Positions 40,788 to 51,900 of a DNA stretch of 64,000 nt are shown here, piece after piece (the stretch's first letter is position 1; each line of letters opens with the position of its first letter). The notes under the pieces were generated by a model. That model worked only from the letters and a program-made list of their open reading frames with translations. It was not told the origin of the DNA and ran no database searches. Source of the stretch: Lineus longissimus (lineage: Eukaryota; Nemertea; Pilidiophora; Heteronemertea; Lineidae); assembly GCF_910592395.1 (NCBI RefSeq), contig NC_088323.1:14433501-14497500 (forward strand), read 5' to 3'. A program made the position numbers and the translations under genes.

Positions 40788-42432
40788 ATGATGTGCACTG
40801 TCTTTTTTGGCATTTTGATAATGTTTTCTGATTTCGTTCATCCAATGGATAATGGCGACATCAATAATGTTGATGAAAATGTCGATGCCTTACAACCTCC
40901 TGCTCGTCGTCACCGATCGTATTCACTGGCGGAGAAAATCCGTCTGCTCGATGTCTATGAAAACGAAAACATCAGGCAGCCTCATGGGATTTCATCGCCC
41001 CAGTTTGCCAGGGAGTATAACATCCCCTCCGGGACTATGCGCCGATGGCTCCGCGAAGAGGATGACCTCCGAGAGAGACATCGCGAAACTACGAGCAGGC
41101 AGGTCAACAGGCGCAGACAAAGACAAAGAGGCATTGGTGAGTGATGTATTGTACTTTTAACAGAAAATTAACGCCATCTTCCATGTCATTTTCTTTTCAA
41201 ATTTGATGTCCATGAGAACCTGGAACTTTAAATTTGAAATTGTTCTTTTCTAAAGTCCACATTTCTTTCAGCCTTATGGCCAGAGGTTGACAGGTCAGTT
41301 CGTGAATGGATGGCAACAAGGCGACAACATGGGGTACCTGTCTCGGGTGACGACATGATGATTAAAGCTGAACAGTCTTTCCGAACATGGTGGGCAGTGC
41401 TCCCCGAACAGCAGCAACAGGAATGCCGGCAGCATCGGCCACAATTAACAAACTTCAGGGCGTCCAGAGGGTGGCTAACTGGTTTTCTCTCTAGGAACGG
41501 TATTAGTTTTAGGAAACAATGCAAAAATGTTACGGCTTTTCCCGAAAATGCGGATGAACTTGTGGCCAATTTTCAGCAAAATGTTACCCAGACGTTTGAT
41601 GAAAATGGGATTGAACTTGTGATAAACATGAATGAAACGTTTGCTCTTTTTGACATGGCGCCACAATACAATACAATACGATGCGATGCGATGCGATGCG
41701 ATGCGATACGATACGATACAATACAATGAAAAGGGGGCAAAACAAATTGATCTTCGCACGTCCCGAGGGAATCCGAAACTAGGATGTACAGTAACTTTAG
41801 GGATTACAAGGGATGGGAGAAAGATGCCTGCGTGTGTGATACTCAGAGGACTGAGGGCTGACGGGGAAGTAATCCAGGATTTGAGGGAAAATGCACCGGA
41901 CAATGTCCGAGTAACCGGGTCTGAAACGGGTTGGGCAAACTGGCAGACACTACTATCGTAGGTTAATGACAGTCTTCTCCCTTTTGTAGGTGATGCCTTT
42001 CCATTTTTGTTGATATGGGACATGTTCCCAGCCCATAGAAATGCCCAGGTTCAGCATCACATTGAAGATGCGCCTGGTTTTATCCAGTTGGTTCCAGGAA
42101 GATGTACTTCTTTGGTCCAGCCATTTGATAAAACTGTCATCCGTTCCTTCAAAATTAACATGCGTAAAATGTGGAAGGCCTGGAAGATCCAAAGTAATGA
42201 TGAACATGGTCGTTGTGAGCCAATTACTAGGGATACGCTTTTGCGCATTATCAGCGACTCCTGGGGCCCTACAACGGAAGAGGCAATCCATACGGCCTGG
42301 CGTGCGTGCGGACTGCTTCAAGGAGATGAGCCAATGCCAGATCACGTTGATCAAGACATTATTGATTTTGATAACATTGAAATCGAAGAGAGTGGTCTAG
42401 AATTTGTAGATTTGGACGAAGAATTGACTTAA
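40788..42432 (+). pseudogene. pogo-like transposase 2 with a 135-bp intron
   Basis: Likely start MDNGDINNVDENVD (40845), preceded by an in-frame Met at 40788. A psq-type domain follows (RRHRSYSLAEKIRLLDVYEN, EYNIPSGTMRRWLRE). Intron 41137-41271 (G|GTGAGTG..TTTCAG) is in frame. Exon 2 has WPEVDRSVREWMATRRQHG, a CENP-B-like second domain and FRASRGWLTGFLSRNGISFR. The first catalytic Asp is replaced: INMNETFALFD, versus NMDQT in the sister element. A 65-bp pentanucleotide array (41663-41727) shifts the frame. The second and third Asp are kept (LLIWDMFPAHR, VQPFDKTVIRSFK). One TAG separates 41961 from the rest. Confidence 0.9.
41663..41727 (+). repeat. Pentanucleotide array inside transposase
   Basis: Thirteen units: ACAAT x3, ACGAT x1, GCGAT x5, ACGAT x2, ACAAT x2. 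Its 65 bp is not a multiple of three. Confidence 0.98.
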
Positions 42433-42677
42433 ACCCAGTATTAATCATCACATCCTGTTTGTCTTTCTTTTCATCCAATTCAACTCAATGAGCCCAAGTA
42501 CTTTTGCACGAACGGGGTAGAAGTGTACCACCAATAACACCTAGGCTATAACCACATGAAAACGACACTTGTCATCAGCGTCATCTAGGCCTATTTCAAA
42601 GGACCTGAACATGTATACGCAATGATTTCCTCTCGAACAGTTTTGTGGGCCGTTCGCTTATCACATATTTTACAGTA

Positions 42678-43626
42678 TATGGTCTAATTTCTGACTGAGG
42701 CTACGCCTATAATTAAATAAATCCTCAGGGGTTGCTCTCTCCCATACCTGGGTGTGGTTGGGCTCATTGGCAAGGTTATCGTCATTGGGGACCATATGCT
42801 GCATATTCATCTCAAGTCCCATATGCAGACTTGAATGATCTCAGATGTTGTAGCCTTTATGAAGCGCATTGTAGTTTCTTATTTTGTTAAACACACTTTC
42901 AGAAACAATAAAATGGTCAAGTAATGACCTACCACCAGTAGCTTTGCTTTCAAAAGTATACTCGACATCACGAGATTCGTGAGTCAGACCGAGAATCAAG
43001 TTCTCATTTACAATAAAATCTTGTAGAGCTCGTGTGTGTGGCGAGTCGGGCCTATTAAAATCGGTATTAAAATCCCCACCTATGATGACATCTACCACAT
43101 TACTTGTAACAAGTATAGCCGAAATTTCCTGTAAAATTCTGTTAAATTCTCTAAGGTTTTCCCTACCTCCAGTGTCGGTAGGCATGTAAACATTTATTAC
43201 AATAATGTCGTCAGCAATTGATTCGCTACTTATAGTGACTGCACAACCACGCTTGGAATCCCACTGAACTGGATTAACACTTGCCTCACAACTGGCGTCC
43301 CACACAATTGCAGTGCCACCGTGCGGTCTTCCAACTAACAATGATTTGTCCTCCATACCAGATACACCATGAATACTGATATTTCTACCAATCTCACTAC
43401 CTAGTTTATGTATTTGCTCATAAAAAAGCCAGTGTTCTTGCAACAACAAGAAGTTCGATTCAGAGAAAAGTTCCCTGATATAATCCTTCCTACCTGCCCC
43501 CATGCCCTGGGAATTATAGCTTGTAAAACTTAGAGTCATGAAAAATAGACAAATAATGAAAATAATGTTCTCACTTTTCGCCATCGTTACGTTTAGTGTC
43601 CTTGATACGCTCACTCTCACGCTCAC
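42678..43626 (-). pseudogene. LINE A ORF2, endonuclease domain
   Basis: An apurinic-type endonuclease with its landmarks in order: SFTSYNSQGMGAGRKDYIRE, LLLQEHWLFYEQ, IVINVYMPTDTGG, VIIGGDFNTDFNRPDSP and SLLDHFIVS. A TGA at 42841-42843 falls within NI*DHSSLHMG, where a Ser before the conserved Asp-His is expected. The same frame is open beyond it to 42678 (VWERATPEDLFNYRRSLSQK). The natural start is probably MTLSFTSYNSQG, overlapping the end of ORF1 in another frame. Confidence 0.92.
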
Positions 43627-44860
43627 TAGCCGATTCTATGTATTTTCTAATTCTCACACCCTCCGGCCAAATTGTTTCATCATACAATTTGGCATAGTCA
43701 CTCTGGCATACAGTTAATCTAAACGATTTATATTTGGCATTCTCATTTGAGACGCATTTCAGTACCCGCACATTACAATTCTGATTAACTACGAAGTCCA
43801 ACACATCCTTGCATGACACACATTGTTCAAGTCTGAATAAGAACAAATCTCTACTGGGCTCAGGCCCACCTTTTAGACCTGATGCAGTTTTTCCACTCCC
43901 AGTTAAGAACTTTTGTTTTCTCCTTACACTCTTTCTCGCATTCTTCTTTTCATGAGTCGACAGTGAGAAGCCGTCCTCACTTGATAGCTGTGAAGTTTCA
44001 CTTCGAATTGAAGTGGAACTCTCCGTGCGTCTGAGCTTGTATACTGCAGGAGGCAAAGCTTTCCGAGTCAAGGGTGCGACTCGACCACCCCTACCGCCCC
44101 TACCACCCCTACTACCTCGATTGTTGTCAAAGCTTGTAGCAGGTACCTTGTCCCCATATATCGAAGAGAACGGAATCTCTGGTTGAGTCTGGGGCGTACA
44201 ATTTCCCAATGCCGACGCATAACTTATTGGCTTCTCCGTAACTGCCGAGTTCAGCCTCTCCACGTCTGCCACGTTTTTGCCAAGCTGCTCTTTCATCGTT
44301 TTTACTGTACATTCCAGGTCAAACAACCTATCTGCCATCGAGATGTTGTTGAGGTCTTCCGGGGGCGACCTCGGAATCTCATGCAAGCGCAATGCCGATA
44401 CCACAATCATTGGGGTTCGCCTTAGTTTATCAAGCTTTTTAAATGCACTGATGATGTCAACAACACTCGCTTCCTCCTCGGATCTAACGTTTGAAGACTT
44501 GCGCGACTGCCAATTACCAATGACGTCACTTATCCCCAAGTCCTCTTTCCACAGTTTTTTCTTAGCAACTTTGATTTTCTCCAAAGAGAAGAAACCTACT
44601 GCGGCATTCCTCACATTCTCAATCGTACCTGTCTGCATGCCAGACAGAATATAGGCAAGGACAGGGTCCTCTATCGAACTACATTTTACATTGCCCTCGT
44701 CCATGTCCTCTACGCCTTCGCAATCTGCAGGGCGATCTGACTCGCAAGTGTCGCCATCTGTTTTTTGACACTTGTAGTCAGGGCTTTCTGACTCGTGCGG
44801 CGACCGTTGACTTGGCTTGCATTTTAAGCCGGCCAACAGTGGCGATTCACTCTCTGACAT
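43571..44860 (-). CDS. LINE A ORF1 (429 aa, intact)
   Basis: ATG at 44860 (MSESESPLLAGLKCKPSQRS) to the stop at 43571, uninterrupted. The N-terminal half is acidic and helical (VADVERLNSAVTEKP); the middle has an RG-rich basic patch (NNRGSRGGRGGRGGRVAP), probably RNA-binding; the C-terminal part (VVNQNCNVRVLKCVSNENAK, SFRLTVCQSDYAKLYDETIW, PEGVRIRKYI) resembles the conserved ORF1 end of many invertebrate LINEs. It overlaps the start of ORF2. As in other LINEs it likely forms the RNP with element RNA. Confidence 0.85.
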   Translation of the reverse strand: MSESESPLLAGLKCKPSQRSPHESESPDYKCQKTDGDTCESDRPADCEGVEDMDEGNVKCSSIEDPVLAYILSGMQTGTIENVRNAAVGFFSLEKIKVAKKKLWKEDLGISDVIGNWQSRKSSNVRSEEEASVVDIISAFKKLDKLRRTPMIVVSALRLHEIPRSPPEDLNNISMADRLFDLECTVKTMKEQLGKNVADVERLNSAVTEKPISYASALGNCTPQTQPEIPFSSIYGDKVPATSFDNNRGSRGGRGGRGGRVAPLTRKALPPAVYKLRRTESSTSIRSETSQLSSEDGFSLSTHEKKNARKSVRRKQKFLTGSGKTASGLKGGPEPSRDLFLFRLEQCVSCKDVLDFVVNQNCNVRVLKCVSNENAKYKSFRLTVCQSDYAKLYDETIWPEGVRIRKYIESASERESERIKDTKRNDGEK

Positions 44861-45392
44861 CGTTATGCGAGCTCAGTCAAGCGTGACATACCAACATGCA
44901 CGGCCAGTAAAAGGTTCATGTGTATATACACAACACCGAGTTCAAGAAGAAGTCCGGGTATGAAGTCTCTTTGGGCTCACTTGCAAAAGATCACAAGGGA
45001 ATAGAACCCAAGCAACACTACTATACATTTAGGTATACACTTATATCAAAGTTCTCTGCTTTTTCTGGCTACAACTGCTTTCACACACTGAAATAATTCG
45101 CTATCTATCGGAGCAACAAAATTCGAACAGCCGCCATTTTCGCCAGCGCCAGCGCCGCTATAAGTTCGTATTGGTGTTGATCCCGCAACCTCGCGAGATA
45201 CTGTCGAACGGAAAAATTTGGCGTGCAGGATATTTTCCCCAATTTCGCGATTAGGTCATGCTTGCGAATATATTCTGCCGCGAAAATTTCTTGCTTTTCA
45301 GCAAGAATTCCATGTCATTTATGCAATGCCTCCACTTGCAGTGCATCGAGCTAGAAAACATTCGCCCTGAAAATATTCTGTTCTAGATTACT

Positions 45393-46038
45393 CGTCATGG
45401 GAAACGTTTCCTGAACATTTAAAGACATTTCGCGCGTTTGTATACCAATTTCTCGACTTTATCTCTGCCGGCATGATGTTATATCCAAGTCATCCTCAAT
45501 ATTTTCGTCAGGCAACAATGACATGTCCGTACATAAAATTGTTCGCGATAACAGCTTTCAGTTCAATTGGATCTGCTGACAGATACCTGAGTGGTGTGTT
45601 ATTTACCGTTGATTGGATTTTTTTGCCGAGATTTTGAAACTCGTCTTTTTAAGCGCCAGTTTGGTCACACCAATCAGTCTTTCATAAACGCCAGCGAACC
45701 AGGTGGCCTGCATATTTGAAAGCTATTCCTTTCTCAGAAAGTGTGGCTTTGAAATTGTTCTGTCCTCACAATGTTGTATAGCCGTTTCAAATCGGTGTCG
45801 GCGCTTGTGAACGTTTAAGCATTGTCCGCGATGACTTTGTTTTTCGAGCCGATGAGGGCAACTTCATTGTTCTGTTTACATAAGACTTAGCAGCTACTTG
45901 CGTCGAAGAAGATTCTCAAGGGGGTGGTTTCACTGTCACGGAGTACGGGAAAAAGAGGCAGATAATGACTGGTTTCACCTCGATCTAAGTTGTCCTCCGA
46001 AATAAAGCCCTTTTCAATTTGTCCTGCATTACTTGGGT
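45393..46038 (-). mobile_element. BEL/Pao copy 2, internally deleted
   Basis: 45393-45830 parallels 22436-22880 (integrase C-terminal half; for example GGTGGCCTGCATATTTGAA). It then jumps to RNase H sequence (GATGACTTTGTTTTTCGAGC, about 45835-45890) and RT sequence (about 45900-46038, ending GCATTACTTGGGT). Relative to copy 1, roughly 900 bp and then about 1.8 kb are missing. It is cut by the full-length TIR element at the same base as copy 1. Confidence 0.85.
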
Positions 46039-47153
46039 CAGAGTCTTACAAATAAAGAGTCAGGCAACTAGGGAACGTATGGCTTCAACATCAAAGCCGC
46101 TGCCTGTTTCGGAAGACGCGCGTTGGGATAGAGCTCTCTCGGGTCACGTGGTACACCCACGCCAATTCCGCACAACTGGACTTTGAACAATTCTTCGATC
46201 CGTTGAACAAACGCCTACTTCAAAGTCACTGATCTCTATAAAACCTTTTAGATATAATGTCAAAGATAACATTTAGTTTCGCATCTTGCTTTTCGACAGT
46301 TTTGAGGAGAAGTGATGGCACTGGTTTGAAAATTATTATCGAAAAGCGTTTTTCTACCCCACGTCATCACACATTTTGTGCTTGGCAGTTGAGTATGTTG
46401 TTGGTGCTAAATGGGCCATCACATGGTTCAATTTGTTGTCATCCATTGGAAAACGGAAAAAAAGTGGAAAAAATGCGAAACGTCTCGTTTTTTGTGTTCA
46501 GATGTTCAGATGTTTAGAAATCTCATTTTATATCTATCAACGATTTGCTTATTTGATGTAACTGTTATTAACTGGGATATTTGATAGTTTTGTGATTTTG
46601 AAGCCCAGTTTGTAGTTCATTCAGATTAGAAAACAGTTCATTTTCCTATCGATGAGCTGTTTTGGCACACAAGCGCAAAGTTGTGTGAGGTATACCATCG
46701 TTACTTGATGAACACGCAGTTCGGCTTGAACCTTACAAACATTTATGGTGTGTACATTAATTTTTAAATCAACTCTTTAGAAATTATTCACAGTTTGTAT
46801 TGCCATTGATTACAACCTAATTATGATTTTTTGTATAACAAATTGCCAACAGAGGAGAGTGCATCTAGCTTAATTGTGGTTTGATTTTTGTTATGTTTGG
46901 CAATTAGCCGCTAATCAACACATCTGCCTAAATTCTTAGCTCGTTCTCAGCAATATAATTCATATTGCATGTATTTGTAACCCGATAAATCATATGTGTA
47001 CCTCATGTGCAGGGTAAGATTTTCGTTGAATTCTGGTCGTTCTATCATTGTTTGCACCTCAGCTCTTCTTGTAGCTGGATTGTTAATGGCCCGACAGCAC
47101 TGTTGGATCAAAGGAAACTTGATGTGACCTGATTCTTTATTTGAAAGACTCTG
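46039..47153 (+). mobile_element. CAGAG TIR element, full-length reference copy (1,115 bp)
   Basis: Left end CAGAGTCTTACAAATAAAGA and right end TCTTTATTTGAAAGACTCTG are inverted repeats (about 25 bp, two mismatches). The interior is AT-rich and non-coding. It shares sequence with four other copies in this window (10447 inverted, 25865 remnant, 30544, 33234). Nonautonomous; the CAGAG ends suggest hAT. Confidence 0.85.
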
Positions 47154-47393
47154 GTGAAGCCAAGAAAGCTTTCATGTGTACAGAACATCCGTATATCTCG
47201 GAAGGGGAAGGGCGGGGACTTAAACATGTCTTGACATTTAACTAAGCAGACACATGCAGTACAGGGCCAACTGTCCAGTCATCTCGCATGACTCCCCAGC
47301 TAGATCTCGGGTTTTCCAACACCCATAGCGCGCATTCCACGGACCAACTGCTTTATTTAAAGTTTTCGTGTTGTACTTAGGGATATTTCAATT

Positions 47394-47592
47394 ATAGGTG
47401 AAACAGGAAGTAGGCGAAATAAGAATAGACGAAACAGGAATAGGCGAAGCAGGAATAGGTGAAACAGAAATAGGCGGAACTTGAATAGACGAAACAGGAA
47501 TAGGCGAAGCAGGAATAGGTGAAACAGAAATAGGCGGAACTTGAATGGACAAAACAGGAATAGGCGAAATTGGAATTAGGCGAAACAGGCAT
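47394..47592. repeat. 15-bp minisatellite, locus 2
   Basis: About 13 degenerate units of GCGAAACAGGAATAG, with a duplicated higher-order block (GAAGCAGGAATAGGTGAAAC and following at 47447 and 47507). Ends CAGGCATAAACC as at locus 1. Confidence 0.95.
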
Positions 47593-47599
47593 AAACCAT

Positions 47600-48400
47600 T
47601 TCAGCACTGTTAAAGCCTCCCTGATTGAAACAATAGATTAGGGTGTGGGACCGGGACGGTTTCAATCATACTTGACATATGTATACGTGTATATGCATGG
47701 TACATGTTTGTACCGCAAAGCCTCAGTATAATGTAGCCTAATGCACGAACTTGTGTTGACCGTAGGTTATCAAAATAGAGCAGGAATGTTTAAGACCTCG
47801 TTCCCTTTCAGTTAAACATTAGTTTTATGTTAACATCGCGCTCGAGTTTGTTCTGGCCAATTTAGCATTCAACTTATGTTATGTCACATAATTTAATTAA
47901 TTACATAAAGCAACCCAGAGCAGACAAACTAATTATTTGATTACTGAGTATGCTGCGTATGTCTCATCAAATTGAGTCATGTGTATTTGATTGAACCATA
48001 GTCTTACCTACTTCCTCCATCAGTAACTGCATTAGCACTACACGTCCCTACGATACATTTCCAGCGTATTTTACCATCCCTTCCTTTTCTGTTCAATCGA
48101 CGTTTGGATTGGAAGAAATAAACGAGGATCCACAGTTTAAAACGCAGGCCTTGTGTGATAAGAAACCTTTCTCAAATCTGATGAAAGGGTAAAACCTTTT
48201 TACTACATTTCTTCCTTTTTATCACCACTGACGAGCTAAAACATAAACCTAGTTATGTACAATTCTTCAAAGTTATTCCGAATAATACAAACATAATTGA
48301 TTTAGCTACATGTAAAACCAGTAGACATAGGATCATAAAAACTGTTCGAAGTTATTCTTAATGAATAGCCAAACTATCATAGAAACACTGTATAATGGGG
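47600..48400. other. No recognised gene
   Basis: AT-rich unique-looking sequence without ORFs of note. Confidence 0.4.
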
Positions 48401-48436
48401 ACGGTCAATATCTGTGGGGAGGTTAGCAGCAATATA

Positions 48437-48535
48437 TTTAGGCGAAACAGAATCAGACGGAACAGGAATTAGGTGAAACAGGAATTAGGCGATACAGGAA
48501 TAGGCGAAACAGGAATTGGCGAAACAGGAATACAC
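48437..48535. repeat. 15-bp minisatellite, locus 3
   Basis: Six to seven units of GCGAAACAGGAATAG variants. In the plus frame it reads ELGDTGIGETGIGETGIH and runs without a stop into the family-2 sequence that follows. It is flanked by TCTGTGGGGAGGTTAGCA as at locus 1. Confidence 0.95.
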
Positions 48536-48930
48536 CATATTCCTGTGCAAACTAGTCCTCGTCCGCAATTCCATGATAGATTCGCATCACTAAATGAGCT
48601 GTGTATGAACATTTCGCTTCCTTCCGCTAAGATCAAAGAGACTCAGGCACGCTATAATCTATCCGAATATTTAGCTGTCGTAGCGGGTTATGATCCCGAA
48701 CGTTTCCTTGTCAAAGTCCTACGGAAAACGGTCATCAACCGCTCCTTTGTCAATACAGAATACATGTATATGAAATTCTTGGAGGGTGCAGAAATGTCTC
48801 CTTGCAACGAATTCTACACTTTCCGCCCCTTCTTTCGACTGCGGTATTAGCAAAGACGCAAAGAACATAAACAAATATGCAGACATTGCCAGGCTGAATA
48901 TGCTGATAATTGCTGTAAGAAATAAATGCA

Positions 48931-51900
48931 TACCACAAATAGTAGAGGAGTAGCCATACTTCTGAGAAATTCGTTCAGTCACAATATTAACAAAACCATA
49001 ATTGACCCAGAGGGGCGGTACATAATATCAGATATTACAATCAGTGATTACAGAATGACAATAGTTAACTTATATGGGCCAAATGAGGACACACCAACCT
49101 TCTTCACAAATATGAAAACCAAAATAGGGGAGTTAGATCATAGCAATACAGTGGTGGGAGGGGATTTCAATGTAGTTCAAGACTACACACTAGACAACTA
49201 CAACTTAATGAATAAAAACAACCCAAAGGCGAATGAAGCTGTAAATGAAATGAAACTAGATCTTGATCTGCACGATCCTTGGCGGGATAAAAACCCTGAC
49301 ACTCGTGTACACATGGCATAATTCTAGGAATCAACTTAGTGGTCGAGACTACTTTCTCATATCGGACAGCATAAAAGACAAAGTAGAAAATGTTTATATA
49401 AAACCTGGTTATAGATCGGACCATTCAGTGGTGGAATTAACTTTAAATCTATCAAATCAACAAAAAGGCCCAGGGCTATGGAAGTTTAACAACTCGTTAC
49501 TAAAGGATGAAGAATACGTAGTGGAAATTAAAAGAGTCATAAATGATGTTACAAATCAAAACAATAACCTAAGTGATCAACTTGCTTTTGAGTTTCTAAA
49601 AACCCAAATAAGGGGAAAACCATAGCGTATTCAACGGCCAAAAAGAGGGAAAATCAAAAACAAGAGAAACTATTAGACAAAAAAATGGATGCTTCACATA
49701 TAAAATATAATGCTAATCCAAATGCAGAAAACTTAACTAAATACATTGAAGTGCAAAATGAACTGAAGACACTAAGAGATAATAAAGTAGATGGGATAAT
49801 AACAAGAGCAAAAGCAAAATGGCATCTAGAGGGCGAGAAAAACTCAAAATACTTCTGCAATTTAGAAAACAGACACTTTCAAGAAAAAGCCATTACAGAA
49901 CTGTTGTAACGAGCTAATTGAAATAAATGATATTCTAAAGGAGCAGCATGAAAATATTTATAAACAGAAACAAACAAATAACACAGATGAAAACTTAAAT
50001 ATCTTTTTCCCAGAAGATGATACAATACAAAAATTAACAGATGAACAAGCAATGGAATTGGAAAATGATATTAGTGAGGCAGAGTGTAAAGCTGTGTTGA
50101 AGACAATGAAACTAAAAAAATAACCTGGCTCAGATGGTCTTACCGTGGAATTTTATAATCACTTTTGGGGTGAATTAAAACTTGCAATGATAAGATCCTT
50201 CAGAGAGGCTTTTTTAACGGGCGAACTATCGGACAATCAAAAACTAGGAGTAATAACATGCCTCCCTAAACCTGGTAAAGATAAAAAACTTATGAAAAAC
50301 TGGCGCCCAATTTCCCTTTTAAATGTCGATTATAAAATACTGTCCGGGGTTATATCTAGCAGGATCAAAACAAACTTAAATCAATTGATTTCAAAATATC
50401 AAAAGGGCTTTGTAAAGGGTAGGTTTGTAGGGGAATGCACTCGTATCACATGGGATTTAATCTTTAAGATGAAAAAACACAATACACGTAGATCTATGCC
50501 TGGTATTATACTGCTTATCGATTTTGAGAAGGCATTTGACTCTCTTGACTGGAATTTTGTAAATAGGACAATGAAGTACTTCAATTTTGGGGAAAATATA
50601 AGAACATGGATAAGAATCTTCTACCAAAACATCCAAAGTTGTATAATAAACAATGGGCACTGCTCCGATAGGTTTACATTAGGAAGAGGAGTCAGGCAGG
50701 GGGACCCCCTCTCCCCATATCTTTTTCTTCTGGCAGCAGAGATCCTTGCCAACTCCATCAACAACCAAGACATAAAAGGCATAAAAATCGACAACTCGGA
50801 ATACTTAATTAGCCAACTGGCAGATGATACAACTCTCTTCCTCGATAATACAGAACACAACTACAGATCTTGTGTGAACATCCTCGATAGATTTTCAGAA
50901 GTGTCAGGGTTGACAATAAATTACACCAAAACAGTAGCTATCAAGATTGGGCTCACTGAACAATTAAACTACAATCTGGGAAATGACAAGGATATAAAAT
51001 GGCAATTAGAGGGAAAGTTCACTTTATTGGGAATAAAATACAATTTAGATGAGGAAAATTTTACTGAAAAAAACTATGTAGACAAAACCAGATAAGTTTC
51101 AAAACTACTAAATATCTGGACAGGGAGAAATCTAACTATGTATGGGAAAATCTGTATCATTAAGTCACTAGCACTTTCTAAATTAATACACCTGTTTACA
51201 GCACTGCCAAATCCATCAGAGGAATGTTTCGGAAGGCTAGAAAAGATCTGCTTTAACTTCATCTGGGACAATAAAAATGAAAAAATAAAAAGAACAACGC
51301 TATGCAATGACTATGACAATGGTGGTTTAAAAATAATAAATATAAAATACTTCTGTATGGCCCAAAAATTGATATGGGTTAAGAAATTACACAATGATCT
51401 AAATTTTTCTGATTGGAAAACACTTATCCTTTCTGACACTACTAAGCATGGCAGAAATTCAATTTGGCTTTCAAGAGACCCTCATGCAACCTTTAAAAAT
51501 CACCTAAACCCTTTCTGGCAAGATGTTTATAAATCTTTGATAACAATGGCTGAAGAAGAGCATCCCCTAAAAAACATGATTTTTCATAATAAAAATATCA
51601 AAATAAACACCAAAACAATCTTCTACAATGAATGGCAACTACATGGTGTTAAATATCTGAATGATTTAGTTGACGAAACAGGGAACTTTTATACATGGGA
51701 ACAATTCTCGACAAAATATGGAATTCAAAAAGAACCGTTCAAACTCTTAGCTGTGTTACATGCAGTACCAAAAAACTGGAAGAAAAGAATAAAAGATGGG
51801 GGATCAAATCTGACCGAAATTGTCGATCTTAGCATAACAAAGATAAAAAATCCTAAAAAACCGGGAAAACATTTCTATTGGCAAAAAATTAAAAGTACAA

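Larger units (their letters stand above)
40542..42675 (+). mobile_element. pogo/Tigger-like DNA transposon 2 (2,134 bp)
   Basis: Inverted ends CTGTAAAATATGCGATAAGC (40542) and GCTTATCACATATTTTACAG (to 42675). The inverted homology extends about 100 bp to TAGATGACGCT with indels. TA flanks both sides (40540-40541, 42676-42677). Removing the element and one TA restores an open LINE A reading (LDH-I-DIP). It encodes a broken transposase on the plus strand. Confidence 0.95.
36930..45380 (-). mobile_element. LINE A (CR1/Jockey-group), near full length, with two nested insertions
   Basis: Minus strand: GC-rich 5' region (about 45130-45380, boundary uncertain), ORF1 43571-44860, ORF2 with endonuclease 42841-43626 and RT in pieces to 37179, and a 3' region ending in an (AT)11 tail at 36931-36952. 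It is interrupted by a pogo element (40542-42675) and a CGT-rich element (38460-39628). Without these it would be about 5.1 kb. It is itself inserted between two parts of BEL/Pao copy 2. Few stops remain, so it is fairly young. Confidence 0.88.

Noticed and set aside
40788-40844. Hydrophobic N-terminus MCTVFFGILIMFSDFVHP as a signal peptide
   Set aside because: The gene is a nuclear transposase; translation from the Met at 40845 is more plausible.
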